The notes under the pieces were generated by a model. That model made no database searches. It saw only the letters and a program-made list of their open reading frames with translations, and was not told the origin of the DNA. A program made the translations under genes and the position numbers. From Gp1-AA122 sp036378535 (GTDB taxonomy: Bacteria > Acidobacteriota > Terriglobia > Terriglobales > Acidobacteriaceae), in NCBI GenBank assembly GCA_036378535.1, contig DASUWH010000043.1:18287-82286 (forward strand): DNA of 64,000 nucleotides. Reading direction: 5' to 3'. Shown here piece by piece: positions 17,917-26,071 of this stretch (position 1 is the first letter of the stretch; each line of letters begins with the position of its first letter).

Positions 17917-18792
17917 GTGCCCAAACCTTTGAAAATGGTTCAGGTGGACGTCTTCACCTCTACAGCCCTGGAAGGAAACTCCCTGGCCGTATTCCTTGAC
18001 GGCAGCGGATTGTCTACCGATCAAATGCAGTCCTTAGCTCGTGAGATGAATTTGTCGGAAACAACTTTTATCCTGCCATCAAGTTCTTCCGGTAATGGGT
18101 CGCGGGTTCGCATCTTCACCGTGCAGGAAGAATTGCCGTTTGCCGGACATCCCACCCTGGGGACGGCGTTTGTTCTGCGCGGCAACACTGGCAAAGCGAA
18201 GATCACCCTCGAACTCAATGTCGGCAAGGTGCCCGTAAGCTTCGAAGATGAATTGGGAAAGCCATGCTTTGGCGAGATGACGCAACTCGATCCTAAGTTT
18301 GGGGAGACTCATGATCCGGGTGTCGTCGCCGACGCGTGCGGGCTGCCCACTGACGCGATCGAGAGCTCACTTCCCATTCAGACCATCTCCACCGGGGTCG
18401 GCTTCACTGTAGTTCCGATTCGCTCGCTTGCGACCCTCCAGGCGTTGCACATCGATTTTGCCCGGGCGGACAAATACCTGTCACAAAGGGACGCAAAATT
18501 TTTCTATTTTGTGTCCCGCGAAACCATCGATCCCAACGCCCGTTTGCAGGCACGCATGTTTTTCTACAACGGAGAAGATCCTGCAACCGGATCAGCCGCC
18601 GGGTGTGCCGCCGCGTGGATGGTGGCGCACAGTGTGGCGCGGCCGGACGAGCGCGTCTTAATTGAACAGGGCATCGAGATGAAGCGCCGGAGCCGCATTT
18701 TTGTGCGTGCATCGAAACAAGCTAACCGAGTCGTTAACGTGCGTGTCGGAGGCAATGTTGTGGAGATCATGCGCGCAGAAGTTTTCCTCTGA
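17917..18792 (+). CDS. PhzF-family isomerase/epimerase
   Basis: 291 residues, normal length for the PhzF / diaminopimelate-epimerase-like fold (two similar alpha/beta halves). Seen: VQVDVFTSTALEGNSLAVF at the N-terminus, the catalytic-Glu segment NLSETTFIL, EELPFAGHPTLGTAF (conserved GHPTxGTA), and DPATGSAAGCAAAW in the second half, with conserved Gly-Ser-Ala. In PhzF the Glu in the SE(T/S)TF motif is the acid-base residue and is present here. GTG start with GGAG 8 bases upstream. The neighbours are unrelated, so the substrate is unknown; phenazine synthesis is not implied. Confidence 0.9.
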   Translation: MPKPLKMVQVDVFTSTALEGNSLAVFLDGSGLSTDQMQSLAREMNLSETTFILPSSSSGNGSRVRIFTVQEELPFAGHPTLGTAFVLRGNTGKAKITLELNVGKVPVSFEDELGKPCFGEMTQLDPKFGETHDPGVVADACGLPTDAIESSLPIQTISTGVGFTVVPIRSLATLQALHIDFARADKYLSQRDAKFFYFVSRETIDPNARLQARMFFYNGEDPATGSAAGCAAAWMVAHSVARPDERVLIEQGIEMKRRSRIFVRASKQANRVVNVRVGGNVVEIMRAEVFL

Positions 18793-18836
18793 GTCCACAG
18801 GCGCTTTTCTCGAAAAAGGTGACTTAGGCACAATTC

Positions 18837-18862
18837 AAGAAAGTTTTCAATACAACTTTCTT
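18837..18862. repeat. Inverted repeat between phzF-like gene and response regulator
   Basis: AAGAAAGTT and AACTTTCTT form a perfect 9-bp inverted repeat with an 8-base spacer, 45 bases after the phzF-like stop. No T-run follows, so it is a weak terminator candidate or an operator ahead of the response regulator gene. Confidence 0.35.
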
Positions 18863-18999
18863 CCCATTAGCATCTCTGACACTTTACACATCTGATCTCT
18901 GGCCTTAGGATTTTTCTCGCTCTGCTTCTCCGGAATTAAAAAAATAATGTTTCACCGGACACTGGCATTCTCCCAGCGTTCCCAGGCCAAGAGAGACGG

Positions 19000-19416
19000 A
19001 TGAAACCGAAAAGAACCATTCTCTGCGTCGACGACAACGAACAATCCCTTTCCATTCGCAAAGTGATGCTGGAAACTCGCGGTTATCGTGTACTCGCTTG
19101 TACCAGGGCCGAAGAGGCACTGGAGATGTTCAAGAAGGGGGGCGTGGACCTAGTGCTCACCGATCTGGTGATGCCAGGTTTTGACGGAACCCGTCTTATT
19201 CAGGAAATCAAGGCTATGTCCCCAGAGATCCCGGCCATTCTGCTTTCAGGAAAAGTAAAAATTTACGACCGCGACACACAAGCTGACGTCTTCTTACCCA
19301 AAGGTATGTACGCGCCCGCCGAATTGCTGGAACGTATTCGTCTTCTGCTCATTCGCAAACGCGGTCCTAAGCGTCCTCACCACCGCCAACCATCGCCTGC
19401 CGTGCACGTAGCGTGA
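19000..19416 (+). CDS. Single-domain response regulator (CheY-like receiver)
   Basis: 138 residues, one receiver domain plus a short basic tail. Acidic pocket ILCVDDNEQS, phospho-acceptor Asp in LVLTDLVMPGFDG, the Ser of AILLSGK in the switch-residue place, and the conserved Lys in FLPKG are all present, so it should be phosphorylated normally. No output domain; it would act by protein-protein contact. No kinase gene is adjacent; the large hybrid kinase at 45093 is far away and has its own receiver. Confidence 0.9.
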   Translation: MKPKRTILCVDDNEQSLSIRKVMLETRGYRVLACTRAEEALEMFKKGGVDLVLTDLVMPGFDGTRLIQEIKAMSPEIPAILLSGKVKIYDRDTQADVFLPKGMYAPAELLERIRLLLIRKRGPKRPHHRQPSPAVHVA

Positions 19417-19592
19417 GGGAGTTCAGCTAATATAAGCCTGGTGATGTTGAGGTTTCCGCTTACCTGAGCGCTGAACCGCTGAACAGGCGCACGCAGCCCA
19501 GTATCGAGTCGAGCCCTATTTGTCCGCACGGTGGTAAAATTAAGAGTTTTGCAGCCGTTGCGGCACTTTCCAGATCTCTCCGAGGTGCAAAT

Positions 19593-21188
19593 ATGGCAAC
19601 CATAGAAGCTCCAGTCCGTCCGCAGAGCCGCCTGCATGAAGGGCCGTTCGTGAATGAACCGATGGTCGATTTCAGCAGGGAAGAAAATGCGCGCAGGATG
19701 CGCAGCGCCATTGAAAAAGTGCGCGGCCAGTTAGGGCGTGAGTACGACCTGATCATCGGCGGACGCCGGGTCAAGACGCAGGACAAAATCAAATCCCTCA
19801 ATCCTGCCCGTCCTTCGCAAGTTGTCGGCATCCATCAGAAGGCGGGTAAAGAGCATGTGGAACCCGTGATGGAAGCGGCGCAGCGAGCGTTTCAGAGCTG
19901 GAGCCGCACTTCGGTCGAGGAGCGCGCGGCCCTGGTGTTTCGGGTTGGCGACCTGCTGCGTGAGCGCAAGTTCGAGTTCATGGCCTGGCTGGTATTTGAG
20001 GTGTCGAAGAACTGGGCGGAGGCCGATGGCGATATCTCCGAATTGATCGACTTTTGCGAATACTACAGCCGCCAGGCCTTGCGGTTGTCCCGAGTGACCG
20101 CCGAAGTGCAGTTGCCGGGAGAGCGCGATCACCTCTTCTACATTCCGCTCGGAGTCGGCGCCGTCATTCCACCGTGGAATTTTCCCGCGGCCATTATGGG
20201 TGGCATGACACTGGCATCCATCGTTTCCGGAAACACGGTTGTGCTGAAACCTTCGAGTGACTCGCCGACCATTGCCGCGAAATTTATTGAGCTTCTGGAA
20301 GAAGCCGGCATGCCGGAGGGTGTGGTGAACTTCTGCCCCGGCGCAGGCGCCAGTTTTGGCGATGCCGTTGTTGCTCACCCAAAGACCCGCTTTATTGCGT
20401 TTACGGGATCGCGAGAAGTTGGATTGAGAATCAACAAAGTGGCCGCCGACGTCGCGCCCGGCCAGCGCTGGATTAAACGAACGATTCTCGAAATGGGTGG
20501 AAAGGACGCGATTATTGTTGATGCGGATGCTGATCTCGACTCTGCGGTGGAAGGGGTTGCGCAAGCAGCATTTGGATTTCAGGGACAGAAGTGTTCGGCG
20601 TGCTCGCGCGCGATTATCGATGAGCGCATCTATGACAAGTTCCTGGAAAAGCTGAAAGCGCGTGTGGAGCGAATCAGCCTGGGGGACCCGGCCGAGAACG
20701 CCAATATGGGGGCGGTTATCAACGAAGGTTCGATGAAAACGATCCTGAGTTACATCGAAGCTGGGAAGAAAGATGGGCGTGTGATTACGGGGGGAGAGGC
20801 CGCGAGGGAGGCCGGTGAAGGCTACTTCATTAAGCCGACCGTCATCGCCGATATCCCGCCCAAATCGAAGCTCGAGCAAGAGGAGATCTTCGGGCCGGTG
20901 CTGGCAGTGATCAAGGCGCGGAATTTCGATCACGCGATGGAGATCGCGAACGATACGGAATTCGGGCTGACGGGCGCGGTGTACACGAAATCGCGGGATA
21001 AAATCGAGCGCGCGTATCGTGATTTCCACGTTGGCAACCTGTACATCAACCGTAAGTGCACGGGAGCGATTGTAGCGGCACATCCGTTCGGCGGATTCAA
21101 TATGTCGGGAACCGACTCCAAGTCGGGCGGGCCAGACTACCTGTACCTGTTCACTCAGGGAAAGTCAGTAGGAGAGAAGATCGTTTAG
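19593..21188 (+). CDS. pruA: L-glutamate gamma-semialdehyde (1-pyrroline-5-carboxylate) dehydrogenase
   Basis: 531 residues. Oxidises glutamate-5-semialdehyde to glutamate with NAD(P)+, the second step of proline catabolism. Aldehyde dehydrogenase motifs: PLGVGAVIPPWNFPAAI, the nucleotide-binding FTGSREVGLRI, the general-base Glu in LEMGGKDAIIV, the catalytic Cys in FGFQGQKCSACSRAI, and the late EIFGPVLAV. The N-terminal extension of about 35 residues and the C-terminal GGPDYLYLFTQGKSVGEK match the stand-alone P5CDH (RocA/PruA) type rather than general aldehyde dehydrogenases. No proline dehydrogenase gene is in the window. A GC hairpin with a T-run follows. Confidence 0.93.
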   Translation: MATIEAPVRPQSRLHEGPFVNEPMVDFSREENARRMRSAIEKVRGQLGREYDLIIGGRRVKTQDKIKSLNPARPSQVVGIHQKAGKEHVEPVMEAAQRAFQSWSRTSVEERAALVFRVGDLLRERKFEFMAWLVFEVSKNWAEADGDISELIDFCEYYSRQALRLSRVTAEVQLPGERDHLFYIPLGVGAVIPPWNFPAAIMGGMTLASIVSGNTVVLKPSSDSPTIAAKFIELLEEAGMPEGVVNFCPGAGASFGDAVVAHPKTRFIAFTGSREVGLRINKVAADVAPGQRWIKRTILEMGGKDAIIVDADADLDSAVEGVAQAAFGFQGQKCSACSRAIIDERIYDKFLEKLKARVERISLGDPAENANMGAVINEGSMKTILSYIEAGKKDGRVITGGEAAREAGEGYFIKPTVIADIPPKSKLEQEEIFGPVLAVIKARNFDHAMEIANDTEFGLTGAVYTKSRDKIERAYRDFHVGNLYINRKCTGAIVAAHPFGGFNMSGTDSKSGGPDYLYLFTQGKSVGEKIV

Positions 21189-21218
21189 TAGTTAGTCACA
21201 GAAAATAGCGTTTAGGGT

Positions 21219-21251
21219 GCCCCGTTCGAGCTCTGCTTGGGCGGGGTTTTT
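21219..21251 (+). terminator. Rho-independent terminator after pruA
   Basis: CCCCG (21220-21224) pairs with CGGGG (21242-21246), followed by TTTTT. It begins about 30 bases after the pruA stop. The stem is short with a 17-base loop, so moderate strength. Confidence 0.6.
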
Positions 21252-21375
21252 GATTTTCCCGACCAACCGCCCGTCCCTCTACTTCATCTGAGTTCAATCA
21301 CCTGTGGGGCGCCGGAGTCTGGCCCGGGCGGCGATCGCAGGGTTATGCACATTCCACTTTGTCAGAAGGAGTAAC

Positions 21376-21984
21376 ATGCGATTCCGCGACACGTTTCCAG
21401 GACTGGTACTTCTATTGGCGCTGGCAGTAGGAGTGGCTGCGGCGCAGACTTCCACCAGCAACTCGCAGGCTGAACCGAGCGCACAATCAGGATCTCAGGT
21501 GCAGAGCGCACCTTCGGGCTCTGGCTCCATGCAATCGCCGAGCACGCAGCCCCAGGTGGGCGCGCCAACCGGATCTCAGGCCGGCAGCTCTGGCCAGAGT
21601 TCATCGCCAAGCTCTTCGCAACCTTCGGGCGCACAGGCGGGGTCTTCCGCTAATGCTCCGCAGGGCGCGCCAGGTCCGCGGTCAGTTGAAGACGAACTGC
21701 AGTTGAGCGATGCTCAGAAAGCGAAGCTGCAGCCGATCATCCAAGAAGAGATGAGTCAGATCGAAGCTGTACGTAACGATCAGACCATGACCATGGATCA
21801 AAAGATGGCCAAGGTCCGCCAGATTAAGCAAACCGAATTTCCCAAGATCCAGGCTGTGCTGACACCTGAGCAGCAGAAGAAACTGGCTGACATGCAGGAA
21901 CGGGCGAAGCAGCAGCAACAGAATGCTGCCCCGGCTAGCCCGGGCTCAAGCGGAGCACAGGGAGGCTCGCAGCCACCGAAGTAG
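21376..21984 (+). CDS. Secreted low-complexity protein with Spy/CpxP-like helical C-terminus
   Basis: About 202 residues from the ATG at 21376, which has AAGGAG 5 bases upstream (the open frame extends back to 21304 without such a site). Signal peptide LVLLLALAVGVAAAQ, then about 80 residues made almost only of Ser, Gln, Gly, Ala and Pro, then a charged helical part (ELQLSDAQKAKLQPII; MDQKMAKVRQIK; VLTPEQQKKLADMQ). The LTxEQ-type motifs are like the LTXXQ repeats of periplasmic Spy/CpxP chaperones. Likely periplasmic; function inferred only. The gene ends at a strong terminator. Confidence 0.85.
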   Translation: MRFRDTFPGLVLLLALAVGVAAAQTSTSNSQAEPSAQSGSQVQSAPSGSGSMQSPSTQPQVGAPTGSQAGSSGQSSSPSSSQPSGAQAGSSANAPQGAPGPRSVEDELQLSDAQKAKLQPIIQEEMSQIEAVRNDQTMTMDQKMAKVRQIKQTEFPKIQAVLTPEQQKKLADMQERAKQQQQNAAPASPGSSGAQGGSQPPK

Positions 21985-22022
21985 CACCAGCGCCAGCATT
22001 CAGACAAGCAGAAGAGCAAAGA

Positions 22023-22054
22023 CAAAGGCCACCTGCATCGGTGGCCTTTGTTTT
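22023..22054 (+). terminator. Strong rho-independent terminator
   Basis: Perfect 11-bp stem CAAAGGCCACC / GGTGGCCTTTG with a 6-base loop, followed by TTTT. It lies between convergent genes (secreted protein on plus, LuxR-type regulator on minus) and could serve both directions, since the A-run before the stem is a T-run on the other strand. Confidence 0.88.
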
Positions 22055-22074
22055 ACAAGTTTGAAGCTGACAGG

Positions 22075-22755
22075 TTACGACGATGCACCCGCGGGAGTGG
22101 CAGCGGGAGCAGGCATGCCGGCGGTAGTGGCAGCCGCGGCTTCGTTCAGAATCCGATGATGGATGGTGAACAATGCCAGCTCCAACCGATCCGAAACACC
22201 AATCTTGTCGTAAACGTTGCGTAGATAGTTTTTGATCACCTGCTCGGTCGTGCCCAATTGAGCGGCGATTTCCTTATTCTTATAGCCCTGGACGATCAGA
22301 GCCACGATGCGGAGTTCTTTCGCGGTAAGACGATCGCGCACCCGCAATCCGACCATATCGTTCTCGGTCAGCTCGCTGGGGACCGCGATATCCTGGACCC
22401 AATTCTCGCCGCGCGCGACTTTACGAACGCAATCGACGAGAGCCGAGCTGGTCACATTGCGGTAAACTACGCCATTCGCGCCAGTATTCATGTAGCGCTG
22501 AGCGCTCTCGCCGGTGTCGCCCAGCACGACGACCTTGGTCTTGGCTCGCGCTGCGGCTTGGACGATAGCGTTGAAGTCGGAATGGAATCCGCCCGCCACG
22601 ATGAGGACGGCGGCACGAAACTTATCGAGGGCCATCATCATCTGCTCGGGAGTCTGCGCTTGTGCCACGATGCGCATCTCGTCTTCAACCGCGAGAACCT
22701 TGGCGATTCCCGCACGAAAGATTGCCTGATTGTCGGCCAGAATTAGTTTGAGCAT
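22075..22755 (-). CDS. LuxR/NarL-type regulator with degenerate receiver
   Basis: 226 residues: receiver-like domain (about 1-120) and LuxR helix-turn-helix (about 140-205: LTAKELRIVALIVQGYKNKEIAAQL, quoted in part; GTTEQVIKNYLRNVYDKIGV). The receiver has lost its chemistry: the phospho-Asp region reads AAVLIVAGGFHS with no Asp, the switch Thr/Ser region is VVVLGDTG, and the conserved Lys is replaced (GVVYRNV). Only one acidic residue remains in LILADNQ. It should bind DNA independently of phosphorylation or respond to a ligand. It lies 14 bases after the PilZ gene on the same strand, so the two are probably co-transcribed. The C-tail is Ala/Pro/Thr-rich. Confidence 0.88.
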   Translation of the reverse strand: MLKLILADNQAIFRAGIAKVLAVEDEMRIVAQAQTPEQMMMALDKFRAAVLIVAGGFHSDFNAIVQAAARAKTKVVVLGDTGESAQRYMNTGANGVVYRNVTSSALVDCVRKVARGENWVQDIAVPSELTENDMVGLRVRDRLTAKELRIVALIVQGYKNKEIAAQLGTTEQVIKNYLRNVYDKIGVSDRLELALFTIHHRILNEAAAATTAGMPAPAATPAGASS

Positions 22756-22769
22756 CGCATCAGACTCCG

Positions 22770-23147
22770 CTAAGTGTTACGAACGAATTCATAAGAGTCG
22801 ATCACGCACGCCACGCCGCGGGCGTCCGCTGATTTTCCCCCCGAGGCCGGTTCGTCGGTGCGAACCACGCGGCCTCGACATTGAATAACGACGTTCTCTT
22901 TAGCCCCGGTCATTTCTGGGGGCAAAGCAATTTCAAATTCGACAGGCGAACCTACGTCGAGCGCGGCATCGGCGCGAATATAGACGCCGGCAGCGCTCAA
23001 ATTGCCCGTCACTCCGCTCGACTCGCCGCCCGAGTCTTGCTTATGAATCTTTATCGGCAATTCCAGCGGGAATCTTTTCCCGGTACGTGCTTCGGACACA
23101 AAACCTCCTCCGTCCTGGCCGTCTTTACGTACGAAAGCCAGATTCAT
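22770..23147 (-). CDS. PilZ-domain protein (putative c-di-GMP receptor)
   Basis: 125 residues, a single PilZ beta-barrel. A basic RxGKR-type segment (EARTGKRFPLELPIKI) stands for the RxxxR c-di-GMP-binding motif and GNLSAAGVYIRA for the (D/N)xSxxG motif, here with Asn in place of Asp. The remaining strands (GSPVEFEIALPP, VVIQCRGRVVRTDE) fit. It is directly upstream of the degenerate LuxR regulator, suggesting that the pair couples c-di-GMP level to transcription; this is inference. Confidence 0.85.
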   Translation of the reverse strand: MNLAFVRKDGQDGGGFVSEARTGKRFPLELPIKIHKQDSGGESSGVTGNLSAAGVYIRADAALDVGSPVEFEIALPPEMTGAKENVVIQCRGRVVRTDEPASGGKSADARGVACVIDSYEFVRNT

Positions 23148-23335
23148 ACCACGTCTCCTGGGCGGAGCTTAGCTATGTTTGCTGCTCAGGGCAGGTTATA
23201 TCACGGAATACACTCCCCGCGAAAGGACGATTACTGGTTCGTTAAGAGTAGCGAGTCAGGTGCCCCTACCGGGGCAGAGCCCGAGAATCGGCGTCCAGTA
23301 GCGAATTTGCCCTGCCGAACTGTAGGAGTGGGAGG

Positions 23336-25477
23336 CTAACTCCCCGTGGCCACGGCTAGCTTCGCAGGGGAATACCTTTGGGCGGAGGCCATATGGAGCC
23401 AATGTTCGGCTGCCGATTTGTCGGCGGGAAGTCCATCCGCAGTGCGGTATCGTAAGGCCAGATTATAAGCAGCGGCTGGGTTTCCCTCCTCGGCTGCCAT
23501 TTTGACCCAGTGCGCCGCTTTGGAACAGTTTTGGCGGACATAATAGCCCGTCTCGTATGCCATTCCGAGTTGGAAAGCGGCCTGGTCGTCACCATAGTCG
23601 GCGGCGCGCTGCAGGGTGGCAATCTCGTACCGAGTCAGGTCATGGAGCGACTCGGCGACCGCGACGTCGGTGATTTCAAGATGGCTGGGGGGGCCGGATT
23701 TGGCCACGGCCGTCGCTGTGGCCGCGAAAGCTAGCTGCGAACTGGGGGAAGCTGCCGCGGGACCTCTCGTGGCTGCACTTACCGGTTCGGTACGAAGCGA
23801 GTTGTGCGCCTGCAAGAGAAGGAAGCCGAGCATAATAGCCAACACAGCCAGAGCTCCCACGGATTTGCGCAGCGCGCGTTTGTCGAGGGCTGGACCACTA
23901 AGAGTGGAGAGCCTCGTTCTCAGGAATTCCATGAGGGTCATCGTCGACTGGCCGGCTGAAGTTGCGACATCGGCCAGTGATGCGCCTGCGTGCTGAAGAG
24001 CGTCTCCAGTGATCTCAGCGGAAGAGGCCAACACACTCGTTTGCCGGCGACGAGCAATGCGCATCCTGGTTCTCTGCTGCCCGATGGCCGCCGACAGGTC
24101 GGCGCTCGTTTGTCGCAACGTCCGGCGGGTGGTGCTTGCCCGCAGTCTCCCGGCCTTCACAGCAACGTTGTAACGAGCTTTTGTCTCGTTCAGAAAGGTT
24201 TCGCAGGTCTGAAGGAACGATTTTGACAAGCGCAGCAGGTGGACTCTTATTCCGCGTGAGCGGAAGAGTTCTAACACTGGCCGAGCGGTCTGGCGGAAAG
24301 GCGTCGTGCGCACGACCCGAACCTTGACCTTCCTGTTGGCGAGGTTCGCGACTGAGTTGCGGGTTCGCATGAGAACGGAAGGAAGTCGCGGCACTGCCAG
24401 ATTAGGACGATACTTTGCAATGCGAGCTGTAGATCTCATCAGCTGAGCTATGGCATCGTGTACCGGCACCAGGCTTGCAGTCGCGAAACTCGAAACGGTC
24501 GAGCGGCAGCTTGCGGCGCGTCTCAGGGTGCGAGCGGCGCCGACACGTATGGCGGCGAAAAGGGAGAATGATTCTGCCTCGCCAGTATATTCCCGGGTTT
24601 CGCCGAGTGCGGCGCGTACACCGACACCGGGAATCGATATGTCTTCTGGATTCGGCTCGGCCGAGATGTGTGCCGGTGCTACTTCGGGTGGAGAAACATG
24701 GGAATAGACGGGCTGCAGGGAACTGGGTTCCGGGGAACGGCCCGCAGCATTTGCAGCAATCGGTTCGTGCTCGATCGGTACAGCAGCGGGCGCGGACCGT
24801 GAGGGGAGTTGTTCCCTCAAATCCCTCAGGCGTGGAGTAATGTTCTCCAGCAATTGCCGTATCGCTTCGTGCTCGAGCGCAACGGCATCCCGATACCCAG
24901 AGCGCACAGCTTTGTGGATGGCCTGCTCGAAGAGGCTGGCCAGAAAGTGTAAGTTGTCAAAATCGTGGGAACCGAAGGCCTCGAACTCCGTCGAGAACAC
25001 GCCCAGCGCCCCGAGTAGACGGCCACCCATACGGAGCGGAGCGATGGCCAGTGAATTTGGATATCCGGGATAGTGGCTGGCTTTGCAAAGGGTGGTCGGG
25101 ACCGAGCCAGGATCAGGGCTGGCCTCAACAGAGGCGGCGAGATGGGCCAGGATGTCGACACCGAGGTGCTCCGGGTCATACATTGCGCCGATGCGGGCGC
25201 AGCAGGTGAATTCATCGGAGGCGCGGAAGAGCCATATGCCCGCCGAAGTGGCTCCGACTACCGACAGAGCGAGCTTGGTGACGGCGGCCATGGCCGACTC
25301 CAGGTGCACGGTGCCGGAACTGATGGTCCGCTGCAACTGCAAAAGGCTCAGCAGAGGCTGGTTGGGGTCGGCTATAGCGCGCCGGTACGCGGCTTGCTTT
25401 CTCAACTGCTGGAGCAGCGATACCACACAGAGGAACTGCTCAAAGGATTTGCGATCCAGGGTGAACCGTTGGTTCAT
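23336..25477 (-). CDS. GAF-domain membrane protein with Sel1 repeats
   Basis: 713 residues. A GAF domain occupies roughly residues 55-195 (LALSVVGATSAGIWLFR, LAIAPLRMGGRLLGALGVFS, NLHFLASLFEQAIHKAV). A long Arg/Ser/Thr-rich linker of no recognised fold follows, then one membrane segment near 537-557 (ALAVLAIMLGFLLLQAHN), then Sel1-type TPR-like repeats at the C-terminus (DDQAAFQLGMAYETGYYV; NPAAAYNLALRYRTADGLP). Predicted inner-membrane protein with a cytoplasmic sensor and a periplasmic repeat scaffold. Partners are unknown; the PilZ/regulator pair lies just downstream on the same strand after 188 bases. Confidence 0.82.
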   Translation of the reverse strand: MNQRFTLDRKSFEQFLCVVSLLQQLRKQAAYRRAIADPNQPLLSLLQLQRTISSGTVHLESAMAAVTKLALSVVGATSAGIWLFRASDEFTCCARIGAMYDPEHLGVDILAHLAASVEASPDPGSVPTTLCKASHYPGYPNSLAIAPLRMGGRLLGALGVFSTEFEAFGSHDFDNLHFLASLFEQAIHKAVRSGYRDAVALEHEAIRQLLENITPRLRDLREQLPSRSAPAAVPIEHEPIAANAAGRSPEPSSLQPVYSHVSPPEVAPAHISAEPNPEDISIPGVGVRAALGETREYTGEAESFSLFAAIRVGAARTLRRAASCRSTVSSFATASLVPVHDAIAQLMRSTARIAKYRPNLAVPRLPSVLMRTRNSVANLANRKVKVRVVRTTPFRQTARPVLELFRSRGIRVHLLRLSKSFLQTCETFLNETKARYNVAVKAGRLRASTTRRTLRQTSADLSAAIGQQRTRMRIARRRQTSVLASSAEITGDALQHAGASLADVATSAGQSTMTLMEFLRTRLSTLSGPALDKRALRKSVGALAVLAIMLGFLLLQAHNSLRTEPVSAATRGPAAASPSSQLAFAATATAVAKSGPPSHLEITDVAVAESLHDLTRYEIATLQRAADYGDDQAAFQLGMAYETGYYVRQNCSKAAHWVKMAAEEGNPAAAYNLALRYRTADGLPADKSAAEHWLHMASAQRYSPAKLAVATGS

Positions 25478-25615
25478 TGGGGGACCCCTGTCCGATGACT
25501 CAGAAATGACCGCTTGGAGCGGTGTGGAGCTAAAAGACGTCCAGCGGGAGATTAGATTGCGACGAGCCGCTTAGAGTTGTTTCAGAGCTGAAAACTGCCG
25601 ACGCTTGAGGACTAC

Positions 25616-25963
25616 GTGCCGAAAACAGTGGTGATTCTGAATCTGGAGGAAGGCTTCCCCAGTCGGGACGAGGCATTGAAGAAACTGGAAGCGGCGATTG
25701 CGACGTCCCGGAAGGCGGGAGCACGGGTGATGAAGCTAATCCATGGTTATGGATCCAGCGGAACGGGAGGGATCCTGCGGCCCGTTGTGCGCAATTACCT
25801 GCGGCGGGCCAAGGAGCGGGGCGAAATCAGGCTGTTCGTGAATGGCGAGAGCTGGTCAAGTTTCGAGAGCCGCAGCAAGGAGTTGCTGGCGGAAGCCGCC
25901 CAGCTTGTGCTGGACAGAGACTTGGGAGCCGGGAACCGGGGGGTCACGCTGGTGTTGCTGTAG
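25616..25963 (+). CDS. Smr-domain protein (stand-alone)
   Basis: 115 residues, an Smr domain on its own. Motif LIHGYGSSGTGGILRPVVRN matches the conserved HGxGxxxLxxxV core of Smr; an N-terminal LDL-like segment is replaced by ILNLEEGFPSRDEAL. GTG start with GAGG about 6 bases upstream. Smr domains are nucleic-acid-binding or nicking modules of the MutS2 type, also implicated in cleavage of collided-ribosome mRNA. This copy has no other domain, so the specific role is open. Confidence 0.85.
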   Translation: MPKTVVILNLEEGFPSRDEALKKLEAAIATSRKAGARVMKLIHGYGSSGTGGILRPVVRNYLRRAKERGEIRLFVNGESWSSFESRSKELLAEAAQLVLDRDLGAGNRGVTLVLL

Positions 25964-26071
25964 TCCCACTCCTATGCCCGTATGCTCTTCAGGATGGCGG
26001 TGTAGTCAGCGTTGGTGTAGGAAATCGTAAAAGCCGCCAGCTTCGTCCCTGGTCAGCGCTGGCTGTCAAAG

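Noticed and set aside
23261..23277. TGCCCC-TACC-GGGGCA hairpin downstream of the GAF-Sel1 gene as a terminator
   Set aside because: No T-run follows on the minus strand, so an intrinsic terminator is not supported.
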